Translations under genes and position numbers: made by a program
In this document: positions 11,261 to 22,687 of the stretch, piece by piece
Layout of the letters: each line of letters opens with the position of its first letter
Position numbering within the stretch: position 1 is the stretch's first letter
Assembly (NCBI RefSeq): GCF_964340395.1
Contig: NC_135549.1
Coordinates: forward strand, 32,884,832 to 32,948,831
Direction: 5' to 3'
DNA length: 64,000 nt
Source: Glandiceps talaboti
Taxonomy: Eukaryota; Hemichordata; Enteropneusta; Spengelidae
The notes under the pieces: model-generated
Told to the model about the DNA's origin: nothing
Database searches by the model: none
The model's input: the letters and a program-made list of their open reading frames with translations, nothing else

Positions 11261-14200
11261 ATCTTTAATACTTAGGGTGGACCATGTGATATCCGGGGGG
11301 GGGGGGGGGCTAAGAAGATTTCGGGGAAAAAAATATGCCAAATTGAGTTGCTTGAAAAAAAACGGATGTGAGTGGGTGATGGAAAAAAAGATGGCCCACT
11401 GCTGCTAGAAAAAAAATGTCTTGGCAGGGAAATGATGCACAAGTTCGAGTGTACTGTTCAACCTGCTCGTACCTCTCCAACCAGGATACTTGTCAGATCA
11501 TGACAAACATTTTCAAACACATGTCAGGGACCAGTCAGTTTCGTTGGCCTGTGGTACATATATATATATATATTTGTTCTTGTCTCTGTTTCTTTCATAA
11601 TTTAAAAAAAAAATATTACTTCATGTAAGGGTTCAAATGTAACTATACATAAAATTATAATATACATGTATTACCAAGCTACCACACTAGTTACAGAACA
11701 TGCCATGTAATCTAAATTGTTCTAGTCTCTTCAGTATGAATTTGTCAGAAGGGATGAATATACTTCATATTTCGGACACTACATGTATCAACACTACAAA
11801 TCAAATTCAAGTTTCTATTGTACACTAGGTATGACCTAAAGTGCTCTAACATACCAGTGACTTTACTATATATACAATATCACTGCCCCTATACCAATGT
11901 TACAGGCCCACTTTTATAACATGGACAACTTAAAAGTTATATTTACTTTAACATTTCGAAGCTTGGCAATATCACCTCAGAGGCTATGAATAACCTAAAA
12001 ATTGCCTAAATAGAAACAAAAACTCCAGATCTGCCAGGGGGGAAACCCCTTGGACTCCCTCACCCCTGAGGTCACTCATTTGTTAAACAATAAGATTCAC
12101 CAAAAATTGGTAAAAAAAAAAAAACTTCAAAAGCTTCTAGGGGGAGACCCCTGGGAAACCCCCCCCCCCCCATAAGAGGTAGACATGTTCCAGTCTCAAA
12201 TCAAAGTTCTTTCCTCCACCTCTAATTACTGTCAAGATGCTATGAAACTTAATTTCAAAAATGTTTCAACCTTATGTAGTTGCTTTTTACATGTTAGAGC
12301 TGTCTTTTAAAGCTTGCAAATTATTGTCTGAAAGTGTTTGTGAATAGCTTAAAATTGGCTTTAGGAGTAAACATCCTCCATGGCTTCTAAGGGGGAGACC
12401 CCCTAGAACCCCCCCCCCCCCCATGAAAAAAACACTGACCACCCCCTATCCCCCCCAGGCTGGAGAAACTGACCTGTCTGTCTGAATGTTTGAGCTCACC
12501 AATCAAATTTCCGATTAGCATTTTCAGTGTGTCATCATACCATGGCATAAAACCTGTCAATGATGTTCAGTTAATTGAAAATCAAACATGTATAGAAATA
12601 TATAGTTTTCTAAATATAATCTGTGTGTGTGATAGAATAACATCTTTTTACTCTCTATTACCCTGTGCGAAAACCAAACAGAAAATTGTGGCAACAAAAG
12701 TAGGTGTTCAACATAGGCGTAATAAAATCCGTATATCTCAAAGAAGGAAAGAAAAAAAAGTTGCCAGCATAGGCGAAGGAGAAAAAAATAATTCACAGGC
12801 AAGCAGGTGGGAAAAAATAACGACTCTCCACCAATCTTCCAAGCCCCCCAGGATATCAAATGGTCTACCTCTAAGGAGAGAACCATTTGATTCGGGTGGG
12901 GTGGAGGAAGTGGGTATGACAGTTCCCACCACTGTGACAGTAATTTCTTTCTACTGTCCTGCATCAAATTATTTCTTCTATATGCAGAAGCAATGCAATT
13001 TTTTTCTCGGTTATCAATTTTGTAACGTGCGGTTCATAACTATACCTACATGTCACTGGTTCATGTCAGAGTAGTTTGTGTATCTTTTGTTAATACTTAT
13101 ATTTATGTAAAGTTTAGTATAAAAAAGTTTCTTTATCTTTTTTCTCTATAGTTAACTTTCTAAATATTATTATTTGTTACACATTTAGCAGCTGGTGTTC
13201 AACTCGCCATTTCTAGAAAGTATCTAGCATGCCTTAGAGTTTATGTTGTAAAGTTATAGTCATGTTAATAGGAGAGGAATTTTCCATGCATGAGTTCTTG
13301 ATATTTGTCAACCACTCCATTTGTTGCATTTGTTGCTCCATTTGTTCTTCTCAAGTGACTCTTTATCATTGACATTCTACTTTGGCAACAGGCTGGGATA
13401 TACTTTTTTTTAAACTTCTGAGAGTTTTTTTAAATATATAAAATGTATCATCCATATTTGTCTTCTACTCTATGTACTAAAATCAGTTTACATAAAATAG
13501 TTAGATATCACTTAGGAACAATGAAAGGATGGTTATATTAAACAAAAATATTTTCAGTAAAGTGGAAAAGGAAATTTGAAACATACAATACCGTATAGCA
13601 TATCAGTATACCACTTAATAAATGCTGTGTGATGGAAAGAGCTGATGAATATGACATATATTCCTTGTGTTGTGATAGTGCATGCAATCACTGGAATCGG
13701 AGGACTTTTGCTCTAAATGAATATTCATTGAAACTGATTTATGCATTGATATAGCATAGGAAATGGTTGAAGCTGCTTTCTACACATTTTAAGATACTGG
13801 TATTTTTTAGACCAAAAACAACAAGTGCCATTCAACTCTTACATTGATGTATTATTTCGTATGTGCAATATGAAGGATTCTAAAATCAGACAATTGTTTG
13901 TAACATGTATTAATTTGTTAACAACATTGGTGTTTTTGTTGTTGTTACTATTAAAAGGTTAATTTTCCCATGTGTGAAGAAGAGTCATCAAGTCAATTTA
14001 TTTTTCAGGTACCCCATGACCCACATAATTGTTTCAGATCCCCCCAACACTATGCATATTTTTTCGAGTACCCCCCCCCCCAAATCTCCCGACACCCCCC
14101 CCCCCCAACAAGTTTTTGTAAAAACAGCCTTATACCATACATGCTGGAAAAAACACAGGACTTGCTCACAAATAATTGAAAATATTACTAAGGCGGCGTG

Positions 14201-14370
14201 CCGCCAGAAAAAATGAGTGAATCAGATTCCCAAATTTTGCTGATTTCAGCACATCGCAACAATTTTTTTTCTCGAGCCATTACGTGATAAATTTTTTTGC
14301 TCCTTCACCTGCCAACAATTTTTCCCCAAAATCCTCAGCCCACCCCCAAATCAAATGGTTCTTCCATAAG
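11261..14370. repeat. Cluster of G/C-run interspersed repeats (unclassified family)
   Basis: Several copies share a core of GGACCATTTGATATCC followed by a long G run. Plus orientation: 11,274-11,330 and (as AACCATTTGATTCGGG) 12,882-12,915. Minus orientation: 12,835-12,880 and 14,325-14,365. Between them are three CTTCTAGGGGGAGACCCC-type blocks (about 12,030, 12,130 and 12,384), the last two ending in C runs of 12 or more. Further C-run blocks lie at 14,040-14,105. These look like overlapping degenerate copies of one non-autonomous transposon family. No coding capacity is visible. Confidence 0.55.
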
Positions 14371-15180
14371 CGCGAGTAGTTCGTTTTGTATCGTGCATAA
14401 TAGCGTGCATATATATTAGCATTCATTCATTATATATATATATAATTATATTCACTGGCATTTATAGGACTTATTACTGTCAAAGGTGTCTGTCGAGAGC
14501 TACTCAAATGCATCGAGTTGACTATCGAGTCGTGCTGTCAACATGTTTAAAACTAGAGTCACAAGGACAAGTGTAAAGTGGTCAAGGTCACACTCTGCCT
14601 ACCGATAGCAAAAAGGTGAAAGGTCATGCTCATAATTAATAACTACAAGGACATTTTGTATGCTATAAAAGCTGTGATATACATCGTTTGCTATAAAAGC
14701 TGTGATATACATCGTTTGAATTCCTTGATTCTAATTACAAAGTAGTGGAAGCGTTTTTTTATGATCGAACATACACAAGTGTGTCGGTACTAAATCAACT
14801 TAATATTTATTTTGTCATTTACATACTGTAAGTATGGACCCATCTTGAAAATATACTTATTAATTATTGAGTGCAATTTTGGACATTGTATGTATGCAAA
14901 CCGTAAACCGTAGAATACAGCATAGTTCTTCATTTCAGTGACCAAATCCACCACCGTCATGTTTTGTCTATGTTTATGTCGCCAAGTGTGAAAGGATTTC
15001 CGACACTACATATTCCAAACGTTTGCTTTGCCAAGATATATTTTACTTTGTGTAGTTGAGGGCACCATTTTGAATACAGATACGGACAACAATATGAAAA
15101 TAAATTATACAATCCTAGCATCGATAAACACTACTGGTAACAAAATTAATGCACACTTTTTCCTCAACGGCATATGAAGT
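14371..15180. other. No recognised gene; one 28 bp tandem duplication
   Basis: AT-rich unique sequence. A 28 bp unit with CTATAAAAGCTGTGATATAC is present twice without a gap (14,661-14,688 and 14,689-14,716), so two TATAAAA motifs lie 28 bp apart. Confidence 0.6.
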
Positions 15181-15184
15181 TTTT

Positions 15185-15285
15185 AGCACAACTGAACTGA
15201 TAGGTTCAGTAGTGCTATAGGCATGGTGCGGTGTTTGTCCGTCCGTCCGTCCGTCCGTCCGTACGCCCGCCCGCCTATCTGTCTA

Positions 15286-15354
<69 letters not shown>

Positions 15355-15460
15355 GTCTGTTTGTCTGTCTGTATGAAAACAAATCCTAAGACTTTGCCCT
15401 AACGGAAGACATCCATTTTAGATGTGACATCTATTTAGAGAAGTAGGGCTAGTTTTCATA
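15185..15460 (+). repeat. Hairpin-ended interspersed repeat, copy 1, with (CCGT)n/(CTGT)n
   Basis: It begins with an imperfect hairpin (TAGCACAACTGAAC, short loop, GTTCAGTAGTGCTA; one mismatch), then GGCATGGTGCGGTG, then CCGT and CTGT microsatellites (15,237-15,380), then CTTTGCCCTAACGGAAG. The hairpin plus CATGGTG module recurs in reverse at 22,163-22,215, and the CTAACGGAAG end recurs at about 18,132. It is probably a dispersed non-autonomous element; class unknown. Confidence 0.6.
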
Positions 15461-15691
15461 AATCAGTAGAAATACAATGCGTGTATTGTGTTAACTCATT
15501 GTATAAAATTACCATCATAGTGGTATTTGACAGTTGTCTTTGTTAGCTACAATGACAAGACTAGACACTTGGTTCACTGACCGTCGACAGAGTACTCCAG
15601 TCAACCAATGTAAAGGTACGTAACTTATTTATTTCTTTGTCTCTTCCACTTCATATTTCTGTCTTTACGTATTTAGTAAACAGTCAGACAA

Positions 15692-15740
<49 letters not shown>

Positions 15741-18324
15741 GACAGAGAGACAGATACACACACACATGTATATTATATACATATAATATAGTATGGTATA
15801 GTGTATTTTGTTTTATTTGACATGAAACAATACACAAATACATTATGTAATTAAAGTCAAGTTACAGAAATAAACAAAAACATTGAATATATGATCCTCT
15901 AAACTACTATACTAAATGCAAACATTTCCTTTGTTATTGACAATGAAATTATCATTATAATTATTTTTATATTATAATTATTATTTTTCGGTTGTTTGGA
16001 CAATTCTAAATTGCTATCATAAATTTGAATCGTACCGTTTGAATTGACTTCTAGTTAGAGCTGTATCATTTCAATCATCTACAACATTGCTTTCTCATAC
16101 TTACACAAATGGGATACTAATATTCTCTCTTGAGAAACCCCTTGATACCTTAATCTTTCGATTGGAATATTATATGCTGATTTCTGTGTCATTTGTTCTA
16201 AGTACGATCTAAATTCATAATTTGGTTTAAATTTATTATATGTTATTTGTTATTGTCAGTTTTCGAATTGTTGATATCCAAAGGCTATCGATAAATTTTG
16301 TTTCTATTGACTACAAAGAGTTGCCCTATCAATCAGCATCACTAAGCCATACCAGTTAATATCCTGCAACTAACAAAAAGTATCCTTGTGTTACCATTAA
16401 TTTGGCTTTCTGAGATATTATATATAATCCTGAAGTCCTAAATAGTGAAATACCTGTACAACCTAACTTAATTTTTCACATTGCCTCTTCTTTTCACACC
16501 TATTTTTCCTTTCATTTACTGACTTGATTATGTTAACATATTTAATGACTCGATGAAAGGGTTGAATAGTTACATATTGTGATAGGTTGATAAAGCAAGT
16601 CGTGTGACTTGACAATATCTGAGAAAAATGTAATGACCAGCAAAGTCCGTAGGAAAGAGGATGTTAGAAGGGGATAACACGTGACCTATTATCCATAGTA
16701 AGAAGCAAAGATTAATATGGATTGTAAAAGCCATTATCATGTAATTAGATTCGTAGATTCGAGGACATCGACGAACACTGAAGTAAATTTATGTATTTCC
16801 TGTGTGTGTAGCATATCTTTTGTGTAAAGTGTCACATTACATTTTATGCAGTTCAATGCACTGTATACTCATGGACTAATTGCGTTTGAACACACTTAAT
16901 GTGAGCTTAATTGCAAGGACACAGGACGTGCCATTTCCTTTCATTTGATTATCACTAATGATCCAAGTCAAGTTCCACAATCTATGGTTACACTCTGCAA
17001 CCCAATCAGATGTCATCCTATTAATGTATTTGGATGTAATATGTACTGAAATTAAATGTCGGCGCAAGTTTCTCCTGCATGCAGGGCAATTGATTTTCTT
17101 CATAAAATTTAAATAGCAAATAGGTTATACTACTGTAACATTGAATTGTTATTTCAAATGCGTGAAGCCCTAGTCAATACTGGCAACTTTTCGTTATTCT
17201 AGTTAACCCTTTATTTGACACGGTTCAATCCCTGACAGACATCACTGACAGGCCTGACATCATCAATCAGTTTTGTTATGTTGATTTCGGTGCCATCAAC
17301 AACATTTCATTAATTTGGTAAACTACTCAGACGAAACGTAGACAAATCAAAAACTTAATCTAAATATACTTAATATTGCTCCTATCAAATTGGCCCAACA
17401 ATTTGATTTCACACAAACACATAATTTTAGAATTCACAGCAAGTTTGTTGTTACATCAAATCATCAAATCATACCAGTAAATTCAATTTATGAATTATAT
17501 GTGGGAATACTGATTTTAGGGCGATTTCATGACGCATACTTGATGATTGGAAATTTCGTCCCGGTTTACAAAATGAACAAAATTCACCAAAAGGTGAATT
17601 ATTATGGTTTAAATGTCCAAAGTTAAAGAAATTGGCAAGGTCTTTGTGTAACGGTCCATTCAAGAATTTTCTATAGGAAGCAGGTAATCCGACCTGGAAG
17701 TTGAAGCTGACCTGGTTTGACGGACGGTTTCTCATGCATGTTTTCACGACAAACAGAAAGCAGCAGGAGTGCAAACATCTACACATCGTACCACTTCAGA
17801 CAAAATGTCCTACCAGATTCAATTCTTTTCTTCTTTTTTTGCTTAAAGATCTCATTACTAAAAGTATGCCAATAACTTATTAAAAGTAAAAGCTACAGCA
17901 ATAATATTTTCAGGTCAGATGCGCTTTGATATTACAAATGTATGTACCAAATTATACTGAAGTTGAAGCGTGCATTCGTAAGACATAGCCTAATTACCGA
18001 AAACCATTAATTGCATAAATTGCTCATTAATATTGATGGTATGTTTACCAAAACCTAATAAGTTCTTAGTATTATCCTACAGACAGACAGACACACAGAC
18101 AGACACTTGTCATCCCCTATATATAACCTTCCTAACGGAAGGTAAAAAGGACAACATTCTATTGAGGTTATTGTATTCTAGGGATTACATTAAATTTAAC
18201 TCTGTTGACCTACAAAGTCAATTGTCAAATCATGTACAATCGCACTGTTAACACTACGTAATACACCCATTATATTATTATTATTACACCCGTATGCCCT
18301 TGTCAAATCAAGCCATTGCGATCA
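15461..18324. other. AT-rich region with no supported gene
   Basis: It contains a (CAGA)n tract (about 15,688-15,745), a (CACA)/(CAGA) tract at 18,081-18,107 beside a second CTAACGGAAGG motif, and scattered short open frames. A 64 bp stretch (15,552-15,615) reads as 21 sense codons from ATG to an AAAG/GTACGT donor but has no partner exon I can identify. A minus frame at 16,876-17,103 contains CPAC...HLISVH, which resembles half a zinc finger but lacks supporting context. Confidence 0.5.
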
Positions 18325-20957
18325 TACTCTCACTGTCTGTTATCTTACTAACTTGATATATATATTCTCACTGTCTGTTATCTTACTAACTTTATATACT
18401 CTCACTGTCTGTTATCTTACTAACTTAATATACTCTCACTGTCTGTTATCTTACTAACTTTATATATACTCTCACTGTCTGTTATCTTACTAACTTGATA
18501 TATAGTCTCACTGTCTGTTATCTTACTACTAACTTTATATACTCTCACTGTCTGTTATCTTACTAACTTAATATACTCTCACTGTCTGTTATCTTACTAA
18601 CTTTATATATAGTCTCACTGTCTGTTATCTTACTAACTTTATATATACTCTCACTGTCTGTTATCTTACTAACTTGATATACTCTCACTGTCTGTTATCT
18701 TACTAACTTTATATACTCTCACTGTCTGTTATCTTACTAACTTTATATATAGTCTCACTGTCTGTTATCTTACTAACTTTATATATACTCTCACTGTCTG
18801 TCATCTTACTAACTTTATATATAGTCTCACTGTCTGTTATCTTACTAACTTTATATATAGTCTCACTGTCTGTCATCTTACTAACTTTATATATAGTCTC
18901 ACTGTCTGTTATCTTACTAACTTTATATATAGTCTCACTGTCTGTTATCTTACTAACTTTATATATAGTCTCACTGTCTGTTATCTTACTAACTTTATAT
19001 ATAGTCTCACTGTCTGTTATCTTACTAACTTTATATACTCTCACTGTCTGTTATCTTACTAACTTTATATATAGTCTCACTGTCTGTTATCTTACTAACT
19101 TTATATATAGTCTCACTGTCTGTTATCTTACTAACTTTATATATAGTCTCACTGTCTGTTATCTTACTAACTTTATATACTCTCACTGTCTGTTATCTTA
19201 CTAACTTTATATATAGTCTCACTGTCTGTTATCTTACTAACTTTATATATAGTCTCACTGTCTGTTATCTTACTAACTTTATATATACTCTCACTGTCTG
19301 TTATCTTACTAACTTTATATATACTCTCACTGTCTGTTATCTTACTAACTTTATATATAGTCTCACTGTCTGTTATCTTACTAACTTTATATACTCTCAC
19401 TGTCTGTTATCTTACTAACTTTATATATAGTCTCACTGTCTGTTATCTTACTACTAACTTTATATACTCTCACTGTCTGTTATCTTACTAACTTTATATA
19501 TAGTCTCACTGTCTGTTATCTTACTAACTTTATATATAGTCTCACTGTCTGTTATCTTACTAACTTTATATATACTCTCACTGTCTGTTATCTTACTAAC
19601 TTTATATACTCTCACTGTCTGTTATCTCACTAACTTTATATATACTCTCACTGTCTGTTATCTTACTAACTTTATATATACTCTCACTGTCTGTTATCTT
19701 ACTAACTTGATATACTCTCACTGTCTGTTATCTTACTAACTTTATATACTCTCACTGTCTGTTATCTTACTAACTTGATATATAGTCTCACTGTCTGTTA
19801 TCTTACTACTAACTTTATATACTCTCACTGTCTGTTATCTTACTAACTTTATATACTCTCACTGTCTGTTATCTTACTAACTTGATATATAGTCTCACTG
19901 TCTGTTATCTTACTAACTTGATATACTCTCACTGTCTGTTATCTTACTAACTTTATTTATAGTCTCACTGTCTGTTATCTTACTAACTTTATATACTCTC
20001 ACTGTCTGTTATCTTACTAACTTTATATACTCTCACTGTCTGTTATCTTACTAACTTTATATATAGTCTCACTGTCTGTTATCTTACTAACTTTATATAC
20101 TCTCACTGTCTGTTATCTTACTAACTTTATATACTCTCACTGTCTGTTATCTTACTAACTTTATATATAGTCTCACTGTCTGTTATCTTACTAACTTTAT
20201 ATACTCTCACTGTCTGTTATCTTACTAACTTGATATATACTCTCACTGTCTGTTATTTTACTAACTTGATATATAGTCTCACTGTCTGTTATCTTACTAA
20301 CTTTATATACTCTCACTGTCTGTTATCTTACTAACTTTATATACTCTCACTGTCTGTTATCTTACTAACTTTATTTATAGTCTCACTGTCTGTTATCTTA
20401 CTAACTTTATATACTCTCACTGTCTGTTATCTTACTAACTTGATATATACTCTCACTGTCTGTTATCTTACTACTAACTTTATATATACTCTCACTGTCT
20501 GTTATCTTACTAACTTTATATACTCTCACTGTCTGTTATCTTACTAACTTAATATACTCCCACTGTCTGTTATCTTACTAACTTTATATATAGTCTCAGT
20601 GTCTGTTATCTTACTAACTTTATATACTCTCACTGTCTGTTATCTTACTAACTTTATATATAGTCTCACTGTCTGTTATCTTACTAACTTTATATACTCT
20701 CACTGTCTGTTATCTTACTAACTTTATATAGCCTCACTGTCTGTTATCCTACTAACTTTATTAAGATAACAGACAATGAGAGTATATCAAGTTAGTAAGA
20801 TAACAGACAGTGAGAGTATATAAAGTTAGTAAGATAACAGACAGTGAGAGTATATCTTACTAACTTTATATATAGTCTCACTGTCTGTTATCTTACTAAC
20901 TTTATATATACTCTCACTGTATGTTATCTTACTAACTTAATATACTCTCACTGTATC
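18325..20957. repeat. Satellite array E, 32-36 bp monomer, with an internal inversion
   Basis: About 75 copies of CTCACTGTCTGTTATCTTAC followed by TAACTTTATATA and a variable AG or AC linker. The common forms differ by 2 bp in the TATATA linker (TATACTC, TATATACTC or TATATAGTC). A few copies carry an extra ACT (TTACTACTAAC). From about 20,763 to 20,855 roughly 2.6 monomers run in the opposite orientation, after which the original direction resumes. The minus frame is open over parts as 12-residue repeats; I do not read it as coding. Confidence 0.96.
20763..20855 (-). repeat. Inverted block inside array E
   Basis: AAGATAACAGACAATGAGAG and its following units are reverse complements of the array monomer. 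The flanks on both sides are in the normal orientation, so this is a local inversion within the array. The two junctions can fold into stems of about 90 bp with neighbouring units. Confidence 0.9.
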
Positions 20958-21500
20958 TTACTTAAGTGTTTAAAGGGGACCTTACTTACCCGAGGTAGAA
21001 TACTACTTAAATGTTGAAAGTAATACCTTACTTACTACTTTTGCTGAGTTGTGTTAATTTCTACCTATGGCAATATTATATGTTTTAGTAAAAGCCAACG
21101 GAGTTATAGCACAACTGTTGAGGCTAAACTTTAATTTTCTACTGTGATTATGTGGGTTTGTTGCTAGGCATATTTGCATACATTTGTTGAAGATCTAGTC
21201 GCATGCCTACCCATCCATGCTGTTATATGTACAATATACACCATCATTTAATTGTTGCGAAAAGGTGGTGTTGTTGTTGTTAGGCATATCTACATACATT
21301 GTTTGATTGTTTATTCATTTCCTTTCCCTTCACTAGTGTTATAGTGGCATTATACATCATTGTTTACATGTTGCTATGGGTGTGGTCTTATTGCTAAGGA
21401 CATTTTCATATTTAAAAAAAAATATTTATTCAACTGCCTACCAATTCCTGCTGTTATGCTTGCAAAAAAACCTTTCATTTGACTGTTGCTAAGGGCCACT
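20958..21500 (+). repeat. Diverged ~130 bp tandem units (same family as 5,486-5,613)
   Basis: Three diverged units carry GTTGCTAGGCATATTTGCATAC, TACC-ATCC-TGCTGTTAT, GCAATATACACCATCATTT and TTGTTGC-type blocks in fixed order. The first (about 21,080-21,290) is the clearest. Later units have poly-A insertions. The front 120 bp (20,958-21,080) is unique. Confidence 0.6.
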
Positions 21501-22162
21501 TACACAACCATAACACACTCACAATTGCAGAGTAACACTTTTAGAATCAATTCCAAATTTAAACCCCTGTATTTTGATAGGTAAAGTTCAATACCAAAAT
21601 CACTTGCATCATACACAAGACAGACAGACAGACAGACAGACAGACTTTAATCTCTAATGATTTAATAAGATCAATAAAACAATAGACTTTGTGTACAATC
21701 CTATGTCTACTATTCAAGTCTGACCTCTGACCCAGCATATTACCTTTTTAGCCCTAATTGTCACTCATGGGATCATCATGTAATTAAAGTCTATTAATCT
21801 GCCCATCCCCAGAAACATCCCTGCGAAATCAAATCAAATCAGCCAAGTATGTTTGGGTTTAAACATTCGGACAAAAAAGTCACATTTGTATTCGTCATTT
21901 GCATATAACCGATGATCACCATTTTATGTACACACTCATATCAACATCGTCACCAAAATTTCAGGCGAATCTGCAAAGTGTTTTTTTTGTTTAAGTTTTC
22001 TTTACTAAAAATCACACATTTTGACCCAAATAACACACGTGACATGTCATCCAATCAGTTTGCATTGAACAATTTCCCAGCTAGACACCTCAAGTAATGT
22101 CACCACCAAATACCAAGGCAATTGGTGTGGTGGTTTTTGAGTTTAGGTCGAACACACACACA
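21501..22162. other. Repeat-like region with no supported gene
   Basis: It contains a (CAGA)n tract (21,620-21,645) and, before the hairpin-ended module at 22,163, about 300 bp that appears to belong to that same repeat on the minus strand (CACCAAAATTTCAGGCG, ACCACCAAATACCAAGG). Open frames are about 60 codons at most. Confidence 0.45.
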
Positions 22163-22215
22163 CACACACACCATGCCTATAGCACTACTGAACCTTATCA
22201 GTTCAGTAGTGCTAT
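22163..22215 (-). repeat. Hairpin-ended interspersed repeat, copy 2 terminus
   Basis: A perfect 15 bp inverted repeat (22,179-22,193 ATAGCACTACTGAAC; 22,201-22,215 GTTCAGTAGTGCTAT) with a 7 nt loop. It is preceded by CCATGCC and an (AC)n tract. Reverse-complemented, it matches the module at 15,185-15,235. It lies between copy-like sequence and the 3' end of the TRPC gene. Confidence 0.75.
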
Positions 22216-22437
22216 CAATATCCTTAATCACTACTTAACTAGTCCACCTATCTTACTCACTCACCCTAGTTTACTCTAATCTTCACACAACATATCCCAT
22301 AATAGCGTAACCACTAAACGTACTAATTGAATACCTAGTTCTGTTGCTATGGGTAGCCATATAACGAGATGGACACCAAAAGAAAAGTGTATATCTCAGA
22401 GTAAACATATTATAGTTAATAAACTCCTAACTCATGG

Positions 22438-22443
22438 TTTATT
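22438..22443 (-). terminator. Candidate polyadenylation signal of the TRPC-like gene
   Basis: AATAAA on the minus strand, 107 bp beyond the TGA stop at 22,550. It is the first canonical signal I see downstream, implying a short 3' UTR. The cleavage site is not determined. Confidence 0.5.
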
Positions 22444-22549
22444 TGACATGATTTCTCATACACGAAGAAAATCAACAATATATAAGAATGCCTAAAACAT
22501 AGCCACTTAATACTTGGTCTATTTGTTTGTTTGATTGTACACACAAGTT

Positions 22550-22687
22550 TCAACACTTGCTCATAGTGATGTCATTATCACACGATTCATCAAGAACAAT
22601 ATTAGGTTCTTCTTCAACGTGACTGATTGCAGAGATGTCATGCTGTCCATCATTACCATTATATCTCTTCAGTAGGATCGCCATAAG
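22550..22687 (-). CDS. TRPC-like: TRPC-like exon 9 (terminal coding exon)
   Basis: 45 codons and TGA. It starts LMAILLKRY, equivalent to the LVKRY motif after the TRP helix in TRPCs, then an acidic tail (HVEEEPN, DESCDND) ending TMSKC. The acceptor is CATTACAG. The calmodulin/IP3R-binding region and coiled coil usual beyond this point are absent. No PDZ ligand is evident. Confidence 0.85.
   Translation of the reverse strand, partial: LMAILLKRYNGNDGQHDISAISHVEEEPNIVLDESCDNDITMSKC

Noticed and set aside
12490-13074. 194-codon plus frame and overlapping minus frames
   Set aside because: They fall within the G/C-run repeat cluster, and no recognisable protein results on either strand.
16876-17103. 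CPAC...HLISVH in a minus frame, like a C2H2 zinc finger
   Set aside because: A single partial match with no second finger, splice sites or neighbouring coding sequence.
17222-17240. GGTTCAATCC, like a tRNA B box
   Set aside because: No A box at the right distance and no acceptor-stem pairing around it.
18709-19400. YKVSKITDSETI repeat frames
   Set aside because: A 36 bp satellite read in frame. The frame breaks wherever 32 or 34 bp monomers occur.
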